A stretch of DNA of 39,491 nt from contig NZ_LIRJ01000367.1 of assembly GCF_001419745.1 (NCBI RefSeq), positions 369 through 39,859 of the forward strand, given 5' to 3'. The DNA comes from Streptomyces silaceus. Lineage in GTDB: Bacteria > Actinomycetota > Actinomycetes > Streptomycetales > Streptomycetaceae. Every line of letters begins with the position of its first letter. Position 1 is the first letter of the stretch. A program made the position numbers and the translations under genes. The notes under the pieces were generated by a model, which saw only the letters and a program-made list of their open reading frames with translations, did not search any database and was not told the DNA's origin. This document shows positions 7,838-16,067 of this stretch, piece by piece.

Positions 7838-9160
7838 TCACTCGCTTCCACCGGCCACGGCGAGTGCCGTCGCCGGGTCGTGGGCCGGAGCCCCGGCAGG
7901 GGCCCAACGCCCGCGCTCCTTGCGGTAGGGCCACCAACGGCCGTCCCTGCCATGGCGCAGCTGAGCGTCCGCGCCGACGACGGTCCAACGGTTGCGTGCC
8001 GCGCGCAGCTGAGGCCGCTCGTCCTCGTCCCATGCCGCGTCCAGCGCGGCACGCGCGCGTGCCATCGCCTCGCCCTTCGGCGTCCATTCCTCCTCAAGGA
8101 CCTGGAGCGCCGCCCGGCCCCCGTACTCCCAGGCCCGCACGGCGAGCGCGAGACCGTCCCTGCCCCGGTCGGACACTTCGGAGAGGCGCGCTTCGACGGC
8201 CCGGACGGGATGTGCTGCGGCAAGGCGTACGGCGTCCTCGCTCACGGTCAGCTCGCCCTCCACCGGCAGACGGTCGTGCCCGGGAGCGAGCGCCTCGGCC
8301 AGCAGCCGGTACCCCTCGACCGCCGCCTGCGCGGCCAGGAACTCGACCGCTGCCACGTCGAGGCCCGGCACAGGCTCCACCTCCGTGTCGAGCGTCGGCG
8401 GCAGTCCCGGTTCCTCGGGCAGCGGAGGCAGCGCGGGCAGCGGAGGCAGGATGGCGCCGTCCGCGTACGCCTCGGCGGCGTCCACGCCCTCTGCGGCGGC
8501 ATCCTGGCCGTCCTCGACGGTCGCCGCCGCGTCGGTCCGCGCGACGCTGCGCACCTGCAGCTCGTCCAGGAGCTCGCGTTCCCCTCGCCCTCGCATCAGG
8601 AGAAGCACGAAAGGGTCCTGGTCGAGCAGCCGCGCCACCTGGTAGCAGAGTGCTGCCGTGTGACCGCAGTGGTCCCACGCGTCGCAGTCGCACTCGGGCT
8701 CCAGGTCACCGATGCCCGGTAGCAGCTCGATGCCGGTAGCCACCGCGTCCTCCACCAGGTGCGGCGGCATCTCACGATCCAGGAGAGCCGCGATGTGCCC
8801 GGCCCGCTCGATGGCCATTCCCAGGAATTGGTCCCATTCCTCAGGGCTCATCTCCTGCAGCAGGACGTCGGAACGGTGCGACGAGCCGTCGCGGTCCTGC
8901 ACGACGGCGGTGATCCTGCCGGGACGCACCGAGACCGCCCCCACCGCACCCGCGCGCGCGAGCCTGCGCCCCGCCTTGAGCTGCTGCGTGTCCAGTGCCG
9001 TGTCCTCCAGGGCCTTGAGCCAGGCCTGTCCCCACCAGGTCTGTGCGAAGCCCCGGCCATGCGCCGGCGGCATGGCCGCGAAGGTGCGCTCGCCCGAGGG
9101 CATCCCCGCGCGCGGGGCGTCGTCCCCGACGCCATAGGTCTCGTCATGGATGTCGCTCAT
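7838..9160 (-). CDS. SWIM zinc-finger protein
   Basis: 440 residues. The SWIM motif CxC-x(n)-CxH is seen as CDCDAWDHCGH, with Cys157, Cys159, Cys165 and His167. SWIM domains bind zinc and are thought to contact DNA or proteins. The N-terminal part has FAQTWWGQAWLKALED (about residues 38-53), typical of this SWIM family, and the C-terminal half is Ala/Glu-rich and helical, with a Trp-rich patch (DGRWWPYRKERGRW) near the end. Its ATG overlaps the TGA of the SNF2 helicase gene (ATGA at 9157-9160), so the two are translationally coupled and probably act together on DNA. The pairing of SNF2 helicase and SWIM protein recurs in bacteria; the exact process is unknown. Confidence 0.9.
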   Translation of the reverse strand: MSDIHDETYGVGDDAPRAGMPSGERTFAAMPPAHGRGFAQTWWGQAWLKALEDTALDTQQLKAGRRLARAGAVGAVSVRPGRITAVVQDRDGSSHRSDVLLQEMSPEEWDQFLGMAIERAGHIAALLDREMPPHLVEDAVATGIELLPGIGDLEPECDCDAWDHCGHTAALCYQVARLLDQDPFVLLLMRGRGERELLDELQVRSVARTDAAATVEDGQDAAAEGVDAAEAYADGAILPPLPALPPLPEEPGLPPTLDTEVEPVPGLDVAAVEFLAAQAAVEGYRLLAEALAPGHDRLPVEGELTVSEDAVRLAAAHPVRAVEARLSEVSDRGRDGLALAVRAWEYGGRAALQVLEEEWTPKGEAMARARAALDAAWDEDERPQLRAARNRWTVVGADAQLRHGRDGRWWPYRKERGRWAPAGAPAHDPATALAVAGGSE

Positions 9161-12036
9161 CGCGTGCCCCCTCGCAGCTCCACCAGGTCTGACAGTTCGG
9201 CGTCGGTCAGCTCGGTGAGTGCTGCCTCGCCGGAACCGAGTACGGAATCGGCCAACTCCCGCTTGCGCAGCAGCATGTCGGCGATGCGGTCCTCGATGGT
9301 TCCCTCCGCGATGAGCCGGTGCACCTGCACCGGCTGTGTCTGCCCGATGCGGTACGCGCGGTCGGTGGCCTGAGCCTCGACCGCGGGGTTCCACCAGCGG
9401 TCGTAGTGCACGACGTGCTCGGCGCGCGTCAGGTTCAAGCCCGTACCGGCTGCCTTGAGGGACAACAGGAAGACCGGGACGTCGCCGTCCTGGAATCGCT
9501 GCACCATCGCCTCTCGCTCCGCTACGGAGGTACCGCCGTGCAGGAACTGCGACGGGATACCGCGGGCCGACAGATGCCGTTCGATCAGTCGTGCCATTTG
9601 GACGTACTGCGTGAACACGAGCACGCTCGCGTCCTCGGCGAGGATCGTGTCGAGCAACTCGTCCAACAGCTCCAGCTTTCCGGAGCGGCCAGGAATCCGG
9701 GGCTTGTCCTCCTTGAGGTACTGCGCCGGGTGGTTGCAGATCTGCTTGAGCCCGGTGAGGAGCTTGACGATCAGACCCCGTCGTTCGAAACCGTCGGCTC
9801 CGGAGATCTCGGCGAGCGTCTCCCGCACGACGGCTTCGTAGAGGCCGGCTTGTTCCGTGGTGAGCGAGACGGCCCGATCGGTCTCCGTCTTCGGCGGCAG
9901 CTCGGGCGCGATCCCCGGATCCGACTTGCGACGGCGCAACAGGAACGGACGCACGAGCTGCCCGAGGCGCTCGGCGGCGGCCGGGTCCGTGCCGCCCTCG
10001 ACGGCCTGTGCGTAACGCGTGCGAAAGGTCCCGAGCTTGCCGAGCAGGCCGGGGGTCGTCCAGTCGAGGATGGCCCACAGCTCGGACAGGTTGTTCTCCA
10101 CCGGAGTGCCGGTGAGCGCCACGCGCGCGCGGGCCCCGATGGTGCGCAGTTGCTTGGCCGTGGCCGAGTAAGGATTCTTGACGTGCTGCGCCTCGTCCGC
10201 GACGACCATGCCCCAGGAGATCTGTCCGAGCTTCTCCGCGTCGAGCCGCATCGTTCCGTAGGTGGTGAGGACGAATTCGCCGTCCGACAGGTCCTCCAAG
10301 CCGCGCTGAGCACCATGGAAGCGACGCACGCGCGTGCCTGGCGCGAACTTCTCGATCTCGCGCTGCCAGTTGCCCATCAGCGAGGTAGGGCAGACCACCA
10401 GGGTGGGTCCCGCGGACTCCTCCTGTGTCTGCCGGTGCAGATGCAGCGAGATCAGTGTGATGGTCTTCCCGAGACCCATGTCGTCGGCGAGACAGCCACC
10501 CAGCCCGAGGGACGTCATCCGGGCGAGCCAGTTCAGACCGCGCAGCTGATAGTCGCGCAGCTCTGCGGCAAGGGTGGCGGGTTGACCGACCGGCTCCATC
10601 CCTTCGGGGTCGGCAAGCCGTTCACGCAGGGTGGCAAGCCATCCCGTCGGCTGAATGTCGAAGCGCCGGCCGTCGACCTCGGCGGTGCCTGTCAGCGCGG
10701 CACTGAGGGCGTCGATGGGGGTGACCTTGCGATCCTGGCGGTCTCGGGCGCGACGTGCCGCTTCGGGGTCGATGAGGACCCACTGGTCGCGCAGGCGCAC
10801 CACGGGACGGTTCGCCTCGGCGAGCCGGTTCAGCTCCTCGCGGGACAGTTGCTGGTCGCCCAGCGCGAAGCGCCAGTTGAAGGCGAGCAGAGCGTCGGCG
10901 GACAGGAAGGACGGCGTGTCCGAGGAGAGCTTGTCAGGACTGCGCCCCTCCTCGTCCTGCGCGTCGTCCGCTGGGCCGATGACCGCGCGCGCGGTGAGAC
11001 TGCGAGCCAACTCCCGGGGCCAGTGGACCTCGACGCCCGCGACCGCCAGCATCCGGGCACCCTCGCCCAGGAGCTCGGTGACATCCTCGTCGGCCAGCTC
11101 GATCGCGTCCGGAACACCGGCTGACAGCAGCGGCGAGAGCGCGGGCCACGCGCGCGTGGCACGACGCAGGGCGAGAAGGGCGTCCATCCGCGCGCGCGGG
11201 CCGAAGGCCTGGCCCGCGGCCCCTGACTCGGCCCACACTTCGGCCGCGTCCGCGACGAGGGAGGGATCGCTCACGCTGTGCAGCTGCAGTACGGCCCGGA
11301 AGGGCAGCCGGGTGCCGTCCTCGGTGACCGATGTGAGGCCGGGGATCTCCACGCGCAGCGAGATCCGTACGCCCGCATCGTGCCCGGCGGCCACGTCCAG
11401 GGCCCAGGCGCGCTGCTCCGGCACGTGCTGGGGTTCGGGCGCCGCGAAGGCGGGGTTTGCGGCTGCCGTAGCCGCGGCGGGGGAGCGCGGGAGTGTGTCG
11501 GCCACCGCGTCGAGGAACTGGCGCAGCAGGCGTTCCGGTTCGGGCAGCCGCAGAGGTGCCACGTCGTTCAGCGGCAGCGCGTGGGCGGCGGGCGGCATCG
11601 CCGCGGCCAGCTCGCGCAGGCGCTGCAGATCCTCGGCCCCCAGCGGCCCGGCGCGCCACGCGTCGTGGTCGCTGACGGTCAGTCCCGGCAACAGCAGCCC
11701 GCGGGCCGCCAGTTGCAGGGCGAGGACGCCCGCGGTTCCCCAGAAGGCGGCTGTCGGATGGGTTCCTGATGCGGCACGCGCGCGCGTAAGAACCGGCAGC
11801 GCGGTGCGGACGGGGAGGAGCAGCGCGGGTACGCGGACGAGCTCGGCACCGTCGTCGCCCGGTACGGCGACAGCCAGTTCGGAGTGTGCGCCCGCAGCGC
11901 TGGACGGTGGCTCGGTGCCGTCGGGGTGCCAGAAGGCGACCTGCCCTTCGCGAGCCGGGTCGGCAGGAACGAAAAGAACCGAACAGCGCGACAGTTCGGG
12001 GATCTCGGAGGGGGACACGACAGGGAGCCTGTGCAC
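9157..12036 (-). CDS. SNF2-family DEAD/DEAH ATPase (Swi2/Snf2 helicase)
   Basis: 960 residues from the GTG at 12036 (MHRLPVVSPSEIPE); the frame is open to a GTG at 12168, but that stretch contains an inverted repeat and probably the promoter, so I prefer the later start; GAGGAA lies 12 bases before it. The N-terminal half is the SNF2-associated (DUF3670-like) region. The motor has motif I DDMGLGKT (about residues 513-520), motif II VVADEAQHVKN (about 612-622), motif III ALTGTPVENN, and the second lobe with VFTQYVQMARL, HGGTSVAER, LKAAGTGLNLTRA and DRAYRIGQTQPVQVHR (about 890). Such enzymes translocate on double-stranded DNA and remodel protein-DNA complexes; they are not true strand-separating helicases. 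It leads the operon with the SWIM protein. Confidence 0.95.
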   Translation of the reverse strand: MHRLPVVSPSEIPELSRCSVLFVPADPAREGQVAFWHPDGTEPPSSAAGAHSELAVAVPGDDGAELVRVPALLLPVRTALPVLTRARAASGTHPTAAFWGTAGVLALQLAARGLLLPGLTVSDHDAWRAGPLGAEDLQRLRELAAAMPPAAHALPLNDVAPLRLPEPERLLRQFLDAVADTLPRSPAAATAAANPAFAAPEPQHVPEQRAWALDVAAGHDAGVRISLRVEIPGLTSVTEDGTRLPFRAVLQLHSVSDPSLVADAAEVWAESGAAGQAFGPRARMDALLALRRATRAWPALSPLLSAGVPDAIELADEDVTELLGEGARMLAVAGVEVHWPRELARSLTARAVIGPADDAQDEEGRSPDKLSSDTPSFLSADALLAFNWRFALGDQQLSREELNRLAEANRPVVRLRDQWVLIDPEAARRARDRQDRKVTPIDALSAALTGTAEVDGRRFDIQPTGWLATLRERLADPEGMEPVGQPATLAAELRDYQLRGLNWLARMTSLGLGGCLADDMGLGKTITLISLHLHRQTQEESAGPTLVVCPTSLMGNWQREIEKFAPGTRVRRFHGAQRGLEDLSDGEFVLTTYGTMRLDAEKLGQISWGMVVADEAQHVKNPYSATAKQLRTIGARARVALTGTPVENNLSELWAILDWTTPGLLGKLGTFRTRYAQAVEGGTDPAAAERLGQLVRPFLLRRRKSDPGIAPELPPKTETDRAVSLTTEQAGLYEAVVRETLAEISGADGFERRGLIVKLLTGLKQICNHPAQYLKEDKPRIPGRSGKLELLDELLDTILAEDASVLVFTQYVQMARLIERHLSARGIPSQFLHGGTSVAEREAMVQRFQDGDVPVFLLSLKAAGTGLNLTRAEHVVHYDRWWNPAVEAQATDRAYRIGQTQPVQVHRLIAEGTIEDRIADMLLRKRELADSVLGSGEAALTELTDAELSDLVELRGGTR

Positions 12037-12123
12037 AGCGATGACGCATTCCTCAAATTTGACTACTGAGACCAGAGCGGCCGAGAGTACCTCACGATCC
12101 GCGTTTCGTGGCAGCGAACCTCT

Positions 12124-12139
12124 AGTGATCCCGGTCACT
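12124..12139. promoter_or_regulatory. Inverted repeat in the SNF2/desaturase divergent gap
   Basis: AGTGA-TCCCGG-TCACT, perfect five-base arms with a six-base spacer, lies 88 bases upstream of the chosen SNF2 start and 145 bases upstream of the desaturase start. It could be an operator for either gene. No regulator is identified. Confidence 0.3.
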
Positions 12140-12283
12140 TCGCGTGGGGAGGGTGTAGCCAGCCCCACTGTCGGGCGGTGCTGGCCCCCGGGTGGACACG
12201 GGTGGTGGCGCCATGGTTGCCCAAGGTCACCGATCCGTACGTTCTATCAGGTCAGCCCGTTGTTTCGAAGACCGGAGACCACC

Positions 12284-13339
12284 ATGCCCCAGGCCGCCGC
12301 GGCAGTCGCGGAACGCCCGTCAGTCAGCGCCGGCGGGCAATCCGCCGGAAGTGATTTCGCGCCTCTCCTGCGGACCGTCAAGGAGCAAGGCCTCCTGGAC
12401 CGCCGCATCGGCTGGTACGCGCGCACCATCGGCGTCAACGCCCTCGCGCTGGTGGCTGTGGGCATCGGAATGTTCGTTCTCGGCAGCTCGTGGTGGGTGC
12501 TGTTGCTGGCTCCCGTGCTCTCCATCCTGTGCGCCCGCACGGCGTTCATCGGCCACGACGCCTGCCACGCACAGATAACCGGCAAGCGATCCGTGAGCCG
12601 TGCCATCAGCCTCGTGCACGCCAATCTCCTCCTCGGGATGAGCACCGCCTGGTGGACCGACAAGCACAACAGGCACCACGCCAACCCCAACCACATCGAG
12701 AAAGATCCTGACGTCGCCGCCGACGTTCTCGTGTGGACCAGCAAGCAGGCCAAGGTCCGCGTGGGCTTCCGCCGCTGGCTCACCCGGAACCAGGCCTGGC
12801 TCTTCTTCCCGCTGACGCTCCTCCAGGGCATCGCCATGAAGGTCTACGGCTTCCAGGATCTGCGCCGTCAGTCCCCGCGCGAACGCCTCGTGGAGGGCCT
12901 CCTGCTGGTCGCCCACCTCGCCGGCTACGTCTCGCTGCTCCTGCTCGCCATGCCCCTCGGTCACGCGATCGCCTTCGCCGCCATCCACCAGGCGCTGTTC
13001 GGCCTCCACCTCGGGCTGGCTTTCGCTCCCAACCACAAGGGCATGGAAATGCCCGAACCGGGCGGCGAACGCATGGGGCACCTGGCCCGGCAGGTGCTCA
13101 CTTCGCGCAACATCAAGGGCGGCCCGGTGACCGACTGGTTCCTCGGCGGGCTCAACTACCAGATCGAGCACCACCTCTTCCCGAGCATGCCCCGTCCTCA
13201 CCTGCGGCTCGCCCGGCCCGCCGTACGTGCCCACTGCGCCGCCGTGGGCATGCCCTACGCGGAGACCGGCTTTGTCGACTCCTACCGGCAGGTGCTGCGT
13301 CACATGTACGAGGTCGGTGAGCCGCTGCGCGTCGAGTAG
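12284..13339 (+). CDS. Membrane fatty-acid (acyl-lipid) desaturase
   Basis: 351 residues from ATG 12284, with GGAGA just upstream. The enzyme class uses a di-iron centre, O2 and electrons to introduce a cis double bond into membrane acyl chains. All three histidine boxes are present: HDACH (91-95), HNRHH (128-132) and QIEHH (293-297). The QxxHH form of box three is typical of front-end or acyl-lipid desaturases of this superfamily. Hydrophobic stretches at about 50-83, 172-185, 205-240 fit four membrane passes. There is no fused cytochrome b5 domain, so electrons must come from a separate ferredoxin or reductase, not seen nearby. It is likely involved in membrane fluidity; position of the double bond cannot be told. 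Confidence 0.95.
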   Translation: MPQAAAAVAERPSVSAGGQSAGSDFAPLLRTVKEQGLLDRRIGWYARTIGVNALALVAVGIGMFVLGSSWWVLLLAPVLSILCARTAFIGHDACHAQITGKRSVSRAISLVHANLLLGMSTAWWTDKHNRHHANPNHIEKDPDVAADVLVWTSKQAKVRVGFRRWLTRNQAWLFFPLTLLQGIAMKVYGFQDLRRQSPRERLVEGLLLVAHLAGYVSLLLLAMPLGHAIAFAAIHQALFGLHLGLAFAPNHKGMEMPEPGGERMGHLARQVLTSRNIKGGPVTDWFLGGLNYQIEHHLFPSMPRPHLRLARPAVRAHCAAVGMPYAETGFVDSYRQVLRHMYEVGEPLRVE

Positions 13340-13437
13340 CGGTCGAAGGAAACGGGGCCGGCACGGGCGTCGTGGGCGGGAGCCGATTGAGCAACCATTA
13401 GGGGGTGCGGCTCAGGGATCTCTCAGGGGTGCGGTCA

Positions 13438-13463
13438 GGAACCGTGGGGGATCCATCCCCGTT
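13438..13463 (+). promoter_or_regulatory. Candidate ECF-sigma (SigE-like) promoter before the small membrane protein
   Basis: GGAACC at 13438-13443, sixteen bases, then CGTT at 13460-13463 matches the GGAACY-N16-CGTT pattern of envelope-stress ECF sigma factors in actinobacteria. Transcription would start near 13470, and GGAGG at 13495-13499 then leads the ATG at 13508. The same bases also form a hairpin followed by TTTT, so a terminator reading competes. Confidence 0.4.
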
Positions 13464-13465
13464 TT
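13447..13465 (+). terminator. Possible intrinsic terminator after the desaturase
   Basis: GGGGAT-CC-ATCCCC (13447-13460), or a four-pair stem with a six-base loop, is followed by GTTTT. It lies 107 bases after the desaturase stop. The stem is short, and it sits inside the predicted ECF promoter, so only one of the two readings may be right. Confidence 0.3.
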
Positions 13466-13507
13466 CCCATACAGAGAGCGGCAGAGGCCGCGAAGGAGGC
13501 GACGCAC

Positions 13508-13690
13508 ATGTCGAAGAACGCGAAGATCGCCGCAGGCGGCGTGGCGGCCGGGCTCATCCTGCTGATCTGGCTGCCCTGGTGGGCCGCATTCCTCATCGTG
13601 CTCGGAGTCCCGGCGGCGGCCTACCTGACGCTCGACCCGGGCCAGCGACGCCGGCTGCGCCGGGTCACCCGCAAGGAAATAGGCCACTGA
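13508..13690 (+). CDS. Small integral membrane protein (60 residues)
   Basis: The protein starts MSKNAKIAAGG, has one or two tightly packed membrane segments (about residues 12-46, including LILLIWLPWWAAFLIVLG) and ends with a basic tail (RRRLRRVTRKEIG) that would stay in the cytoplasm. The ribosome site GAAGGAGG at 13492-13499 is near-perfect, which supports a real gene despite its size. No family is recognised. The upstream candidate ECF promoter would suggest an envelope-stress role, but that is inference. It is followed by two back-to-back hairpins and a convergent gene. Confidence 0.8.
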   Translation: MSKNAKIAAGGVAAGLILLIWLPWWAAFLIVLGVPAAAYLTLDPGQRRRLRRVTRKEIGH

Positions 13691-13703
13691 CGGACAGGCC
13701 TGT

Positions 13704-13737
13704 GCGGCGCTTCCGCGCCGCCCGCCGCTTGCGGCGG
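13704..13737. terminator. Tandem hairpins between convergent genes
   Basis: GCGGCGC-TTCC-GCGCCGC (13704-13721) has a seven-pair stem with a four-base loop, and is directly followed by CCGCCG-CTTG-CGGCGG (13722-13737), six pairs and a four-base loop. They sit 13 bases after the small membrane protein stop and 70 bases before the convergent stop at 13807, fitting a two-way terminator. Confidence 0.6.
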
Positions 13738-13806
13738 TGACGCGCTTGGTTCCGCGAGCGGTCGGAAAGGGGCGAGCGAGGGCCCATGGCCGGCCACGGG
13801 CCGTAC

Positions 13807-14631
13807 TCAGGCCGGGCGGACCGCCATCTTGTCGAGCGCTTCCAGAAGCGCGGGCAGCTCGGGGCCGCGCCCGACCGGCACGACCTCGCCCGGCTCCTCG
13901 TCCAGCAGTACGAACGCGATGTCGTCGGTCCGGGCGACCATCGACCAGCCGGGGCCGTCGGCGCGCAGGGTCCGAGCGTCACCCGAGGCGAAGGAGGACC
14001 GCACTCGGCCCAGGGGCGGGGGAGTGTCCACGTACGCACGGGCTTCGGCCAGGACGCGCCGGACACCGGTCGGCGGCTCCTCGTCGGCCTTCTCCGGGGA
14101 GGCTTCCGCCGGACCGTCGGTCACGAAGTCGGCGTCGTCGATCTGCTCGCGCCAGGACGCCCACTGCAGTGCTATCTCGTCGGCGCCCAGGCGGCGCTGG
14201 GCCGGCCCCCAGGTGTCGGCCTGCGGTGGAGCGAGCGGCTCCCGGGCCGAGCCGTTGGGGCCCGGCTCCGGATCGTGCGGCGCCGGAACACCGGGTGCCG
14301 CGACAGCGACCGCGAGCGGCCAGCCGGGCAGCGCGGTGACCACGGTGTTCTCGTCGGGCGAGAGGTCGTACTCCATGCCGCAGTCCCAGGAGGCGATGGC
14401 CACGGCCACGAGCGACACGTCGTCGACGACGACCGTCCAACGCGCGCCCTCGCCGTCCTGGCCGAGTACCAGTCCGTACCCGGCGGCGAGCGGCGCGAGG
14501 TCCAGCGCCGCGCACGCCTCCGGATAGTCGTCGCCCAGCACGCTGGGGAACTTCGCGGGTGTCAGCAGCACCGCCGTCAGCACGTACAGCGCGTCGTCAT
14601 CGGCGGCGACAGCGTCGTCCGTCCCGGCCAT
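13807..14631 (-). CDS. Conserved hypothetical protein
   Basis: 274 residues from ATG 14631 (MAGTDDAVAADDDALYVLTA), with GGGAGA upstream; the frame extends to 14673 but without a better start. It is acidic, without membrane spans or signal peptide, and has no recognised catalytic motif. The N-terminal half contains WTVVVDDVSLVAVAIASWDCG and a Pro/Gly/Ala middle (about residues 125-150) that looks like a flexible linker; the C-terminal third has WSMVARTDDIAFVLLDEEPG. The two halves have similar 'measure of a value' beta-strand patterns (WTVVVDD and WSMVARTDD), perhaps a duplicated fold. It seems a cytoplasmic actinobacterial protein of unknown role, 124 bases downstream of the gene at 14756-15061 on the same strand. 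Confidence 0.75.
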   Translation of the reverse strand: MAGTDDAVAADDDALYVLTAVLLTPAKFPSVLGDDYPEACAALDLAPLAAGYGLVLGQDGEGARWTVVVDDVSLVAVAIASWDCGMEYDLSPDENTVVTALPGWPLAVAVAAPGVPAPHDPEPGPNGSAREPLAPPQADTWGPAQRRLGADEIALQWASWREQIDDADFVTDGPAEASPEKADEEPPTGVRRVLAEARAYVDTPPPLGRVRSSFASGDARTLRADGPGWSMVARTDDIAFVLLDEEPGEVVPVGRGPELPALLEALDKMAVRPA

Positions 14632-14755
14632 GCCAGTCTCCCGTTCGCTTGTCCGTCGGCGCACCCTAACCACTCGCCCCGGAGATCGTCGAGAGGTGGA
14701 TGACCAGGAAATTCACCAGCGGGTAACTTGTGGCGCCCCGTCGGCGCGGTGCTGC

Positions 14756-15061
14756 TCAGGCGGCGGGCAGGCCCAGGAGTGAACGGGCCACGTCCTGCGG
14801 GGACTCGTCGCGTTCCCGTGCGAGGGCGATGACGGCCCGGCAGGCGAGTTCGCTGACGCCGAACGACAGGGCCTCCGGAGAGACCCAACCCGTGGCCTCG
14901 TCCATCTCGTCCTGGTCGTCCTCCGCGCAGGCCGCGACATAGACGGCGGCCGCTTCGAAGAGGTTGTGCGGGCGCTTGTGCCGGTCACGGTCGTGCGCTC
15001 GATCGCTCTCGTCGCGTGTGCGCTTGTCGGCGCGCCAGAACCTGCGGAGTGCGTCAAACAT
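14756..15061 (-). CDS. Small hypothetical protein (101 residues)
   Basis: It starts MFDALRRFWRADKRTRDESD with GGAAGG upstream of ATG 15061. It has a basic-charged N-terminus (residues 1-32, many Arg, Lys, Asp), then an Ala-rich helical body (LFEAAAVYVAACAEDDQDEM and ELACRAVIALARERDESPQD). No membrane span or known domain is seen. It diverges from the MpaB-like gene over 100 bases. No function is proposed. Confidence 0.7.
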   Translation of the reverse strand: MFDALRRFWRADKRTRDESDRAHDRDRHKRPHNLFEAAAVYVAACAEDDQDEMDEATGWVSPEALSFGVSELACRAVIALARERDESPQDVARSLLGLPAA

Positions 15062-15122
15062 GTGGGCTGCCTTCCCCCGGTGCGGATGCCACCGCAGATC
15101 GCTCCTCTTCCTTTCACCAACG

Positions 15123-15128
15123 TAGAGT
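15123..15128 (+). promoter_or_regulatory. Possible -10 element for the MpaB-like gene
   Basis: TAGAGT at 15123-15128 fits the TAGRRT -10 of the principal sigma in Streptomyces and lies 33 bases before the GTG start. No convincing -35 is seen at the right distance, so support is weak. Confidence 0.25.
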
Positions 15129-15161
15129 TAGTGGTCCGGTGAACAGAAGGGGGACCGCGCG

Positions 15162-16067
15162 GTGAAGCGATTCGAGCGGCTCGAGCAGATCAGGCGCTTG
15201 GACCCGGAGCGGGACTTTCTGGAGATCTACCGGCTCACCACCACATATGAGTTCCCGTGGGACTACACACGCGCACTGGAACTCGCGCTCTACCGCACCT
15301 ATGCCGTCCCCAGCATCGGTCGACTGCTGGCACAGACAGCCGAACTGACGGACCGTACGCAGAAGAGGTACGACGACACTGCGCTTCTGCTGGACGCCGT
15401 CGTGGAGCACGGGTTCGCAAGCGACAAGGGGCGCACGGCCATCCGCCGCATCAACCAGATGCACCGCAGCTACGACATCAGCAACGACGACATGCGCTAC
15501 GTGCTGTGCACGTTCGTGGTGGTGCCCAAGCGGTGGATCGACGTCTACGGATGGCGCAGGCTGTCGCGTCATGAGGCGGCCGCCGCGGCCGTCTACTACC
15601 GCACCCTCGGCGAGCACATGGGCATCAAGGAAATCCCGGGCTCCTACGAGGAGTTCGAGAACTGCCTCGATGCCTACGAAGAGGCCAACTTCGGCTGGGA
15701 CCAAGGGGCTCGCGAGGTGTCGGACGCGACGCTCGACCTGATGGCTTCCTGGTATCCGCGCCCCTTGGCACCCCTCTTGCGCAACGTGACCCTCGCGCTG
15801 CTCGACGAGCCCCTCTTGTGCGCCTTCCGGTACGAGCAGCCCGGCACGGTCACCCGCTCACTGGTGAGGGGCGCGGTCCGGCTCAGGGGACGCACTGTAC
15901 GTCTCATGGCGCCGCGTCGAGCACCGCACTACGCGCGCCAGAACCGTGAGATCAAGGGCTACCCCGACGGATACGAGGTGGCCGAGCTCGGCTCGTTCCC
16001 CGTGCCCGGTGTCCGGGGATGCCCCGTGCCGCACAAGGACAGATCAGCGACCGTTCGCGGCGAGTGA
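15162..16067 (+). CDS. MpaB/rubber-oxygenase-family (DUF2236) protein
   Basis: 301 residues from GTG 15162, with GAAGGGGG upstream. The family comprises haem-dependent oxygenases such as latex-clearing protein and the fungal MpaB, many members of unknown substrate. The N-terminal MKRFERLEQIRRLDPERDF and YEFPWDYTRALELALYRTY are typical of the small bacterial branch; IRRINQMHRSYDISNDDMRY (about residues 102-121) and the CTFVVVPKRWIDVYGWR segment (about 123-139) carry the conserved His and Arg of the domain. There is no signal peptide, unlike secreted rubber oxygenases. The 3' end overlaps the convergent padR gene by 24 bases. Substrate unknown. Confidence 0.83.
   Translation: MKRFERLEQIRRLDPERDFLEIYRLTTTYEFPWDYTRALELALYRTYAVPSIGRLLAQTAELTDRTQKRYDDTALLLDAVVEHGFASDKGRTAIRRINQMHRSYDISNDDMRYVLCTFVVVPKRWIDVYGWRRLSRHEAAAAAVYYRTLGEHMGIKEIPGSYEEFENCLDAYEEANFGWDQGAREVSDATLDLMASWYPRPLAPLLRNVTLALLDEPLLCAFRYEQPGTVTRSLVRGAVRLRGRTVRLMAPRRAPHYARQNREIKGYPDGYEVAELGSFPVPGVRGCPVPHKDRSATVRGE

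Noticed and set aside
9157..12168. Longer SNF2 product starting at GTG 12168
   Set aside because: The extra 44 codons cover a perfect inverted repeat at 12124-12139 and lack a ribosome site or family-like sequence, so the later GTG at 12036 is preferred, though not certain.
13401..13434. Direct repeat GGGGTGCGG at 13402-13410 and 13426-13434
   Set aside because: Only nine bases, G-rich, and two copies; could be an operator but is not distinguishable from chance in this DNA.
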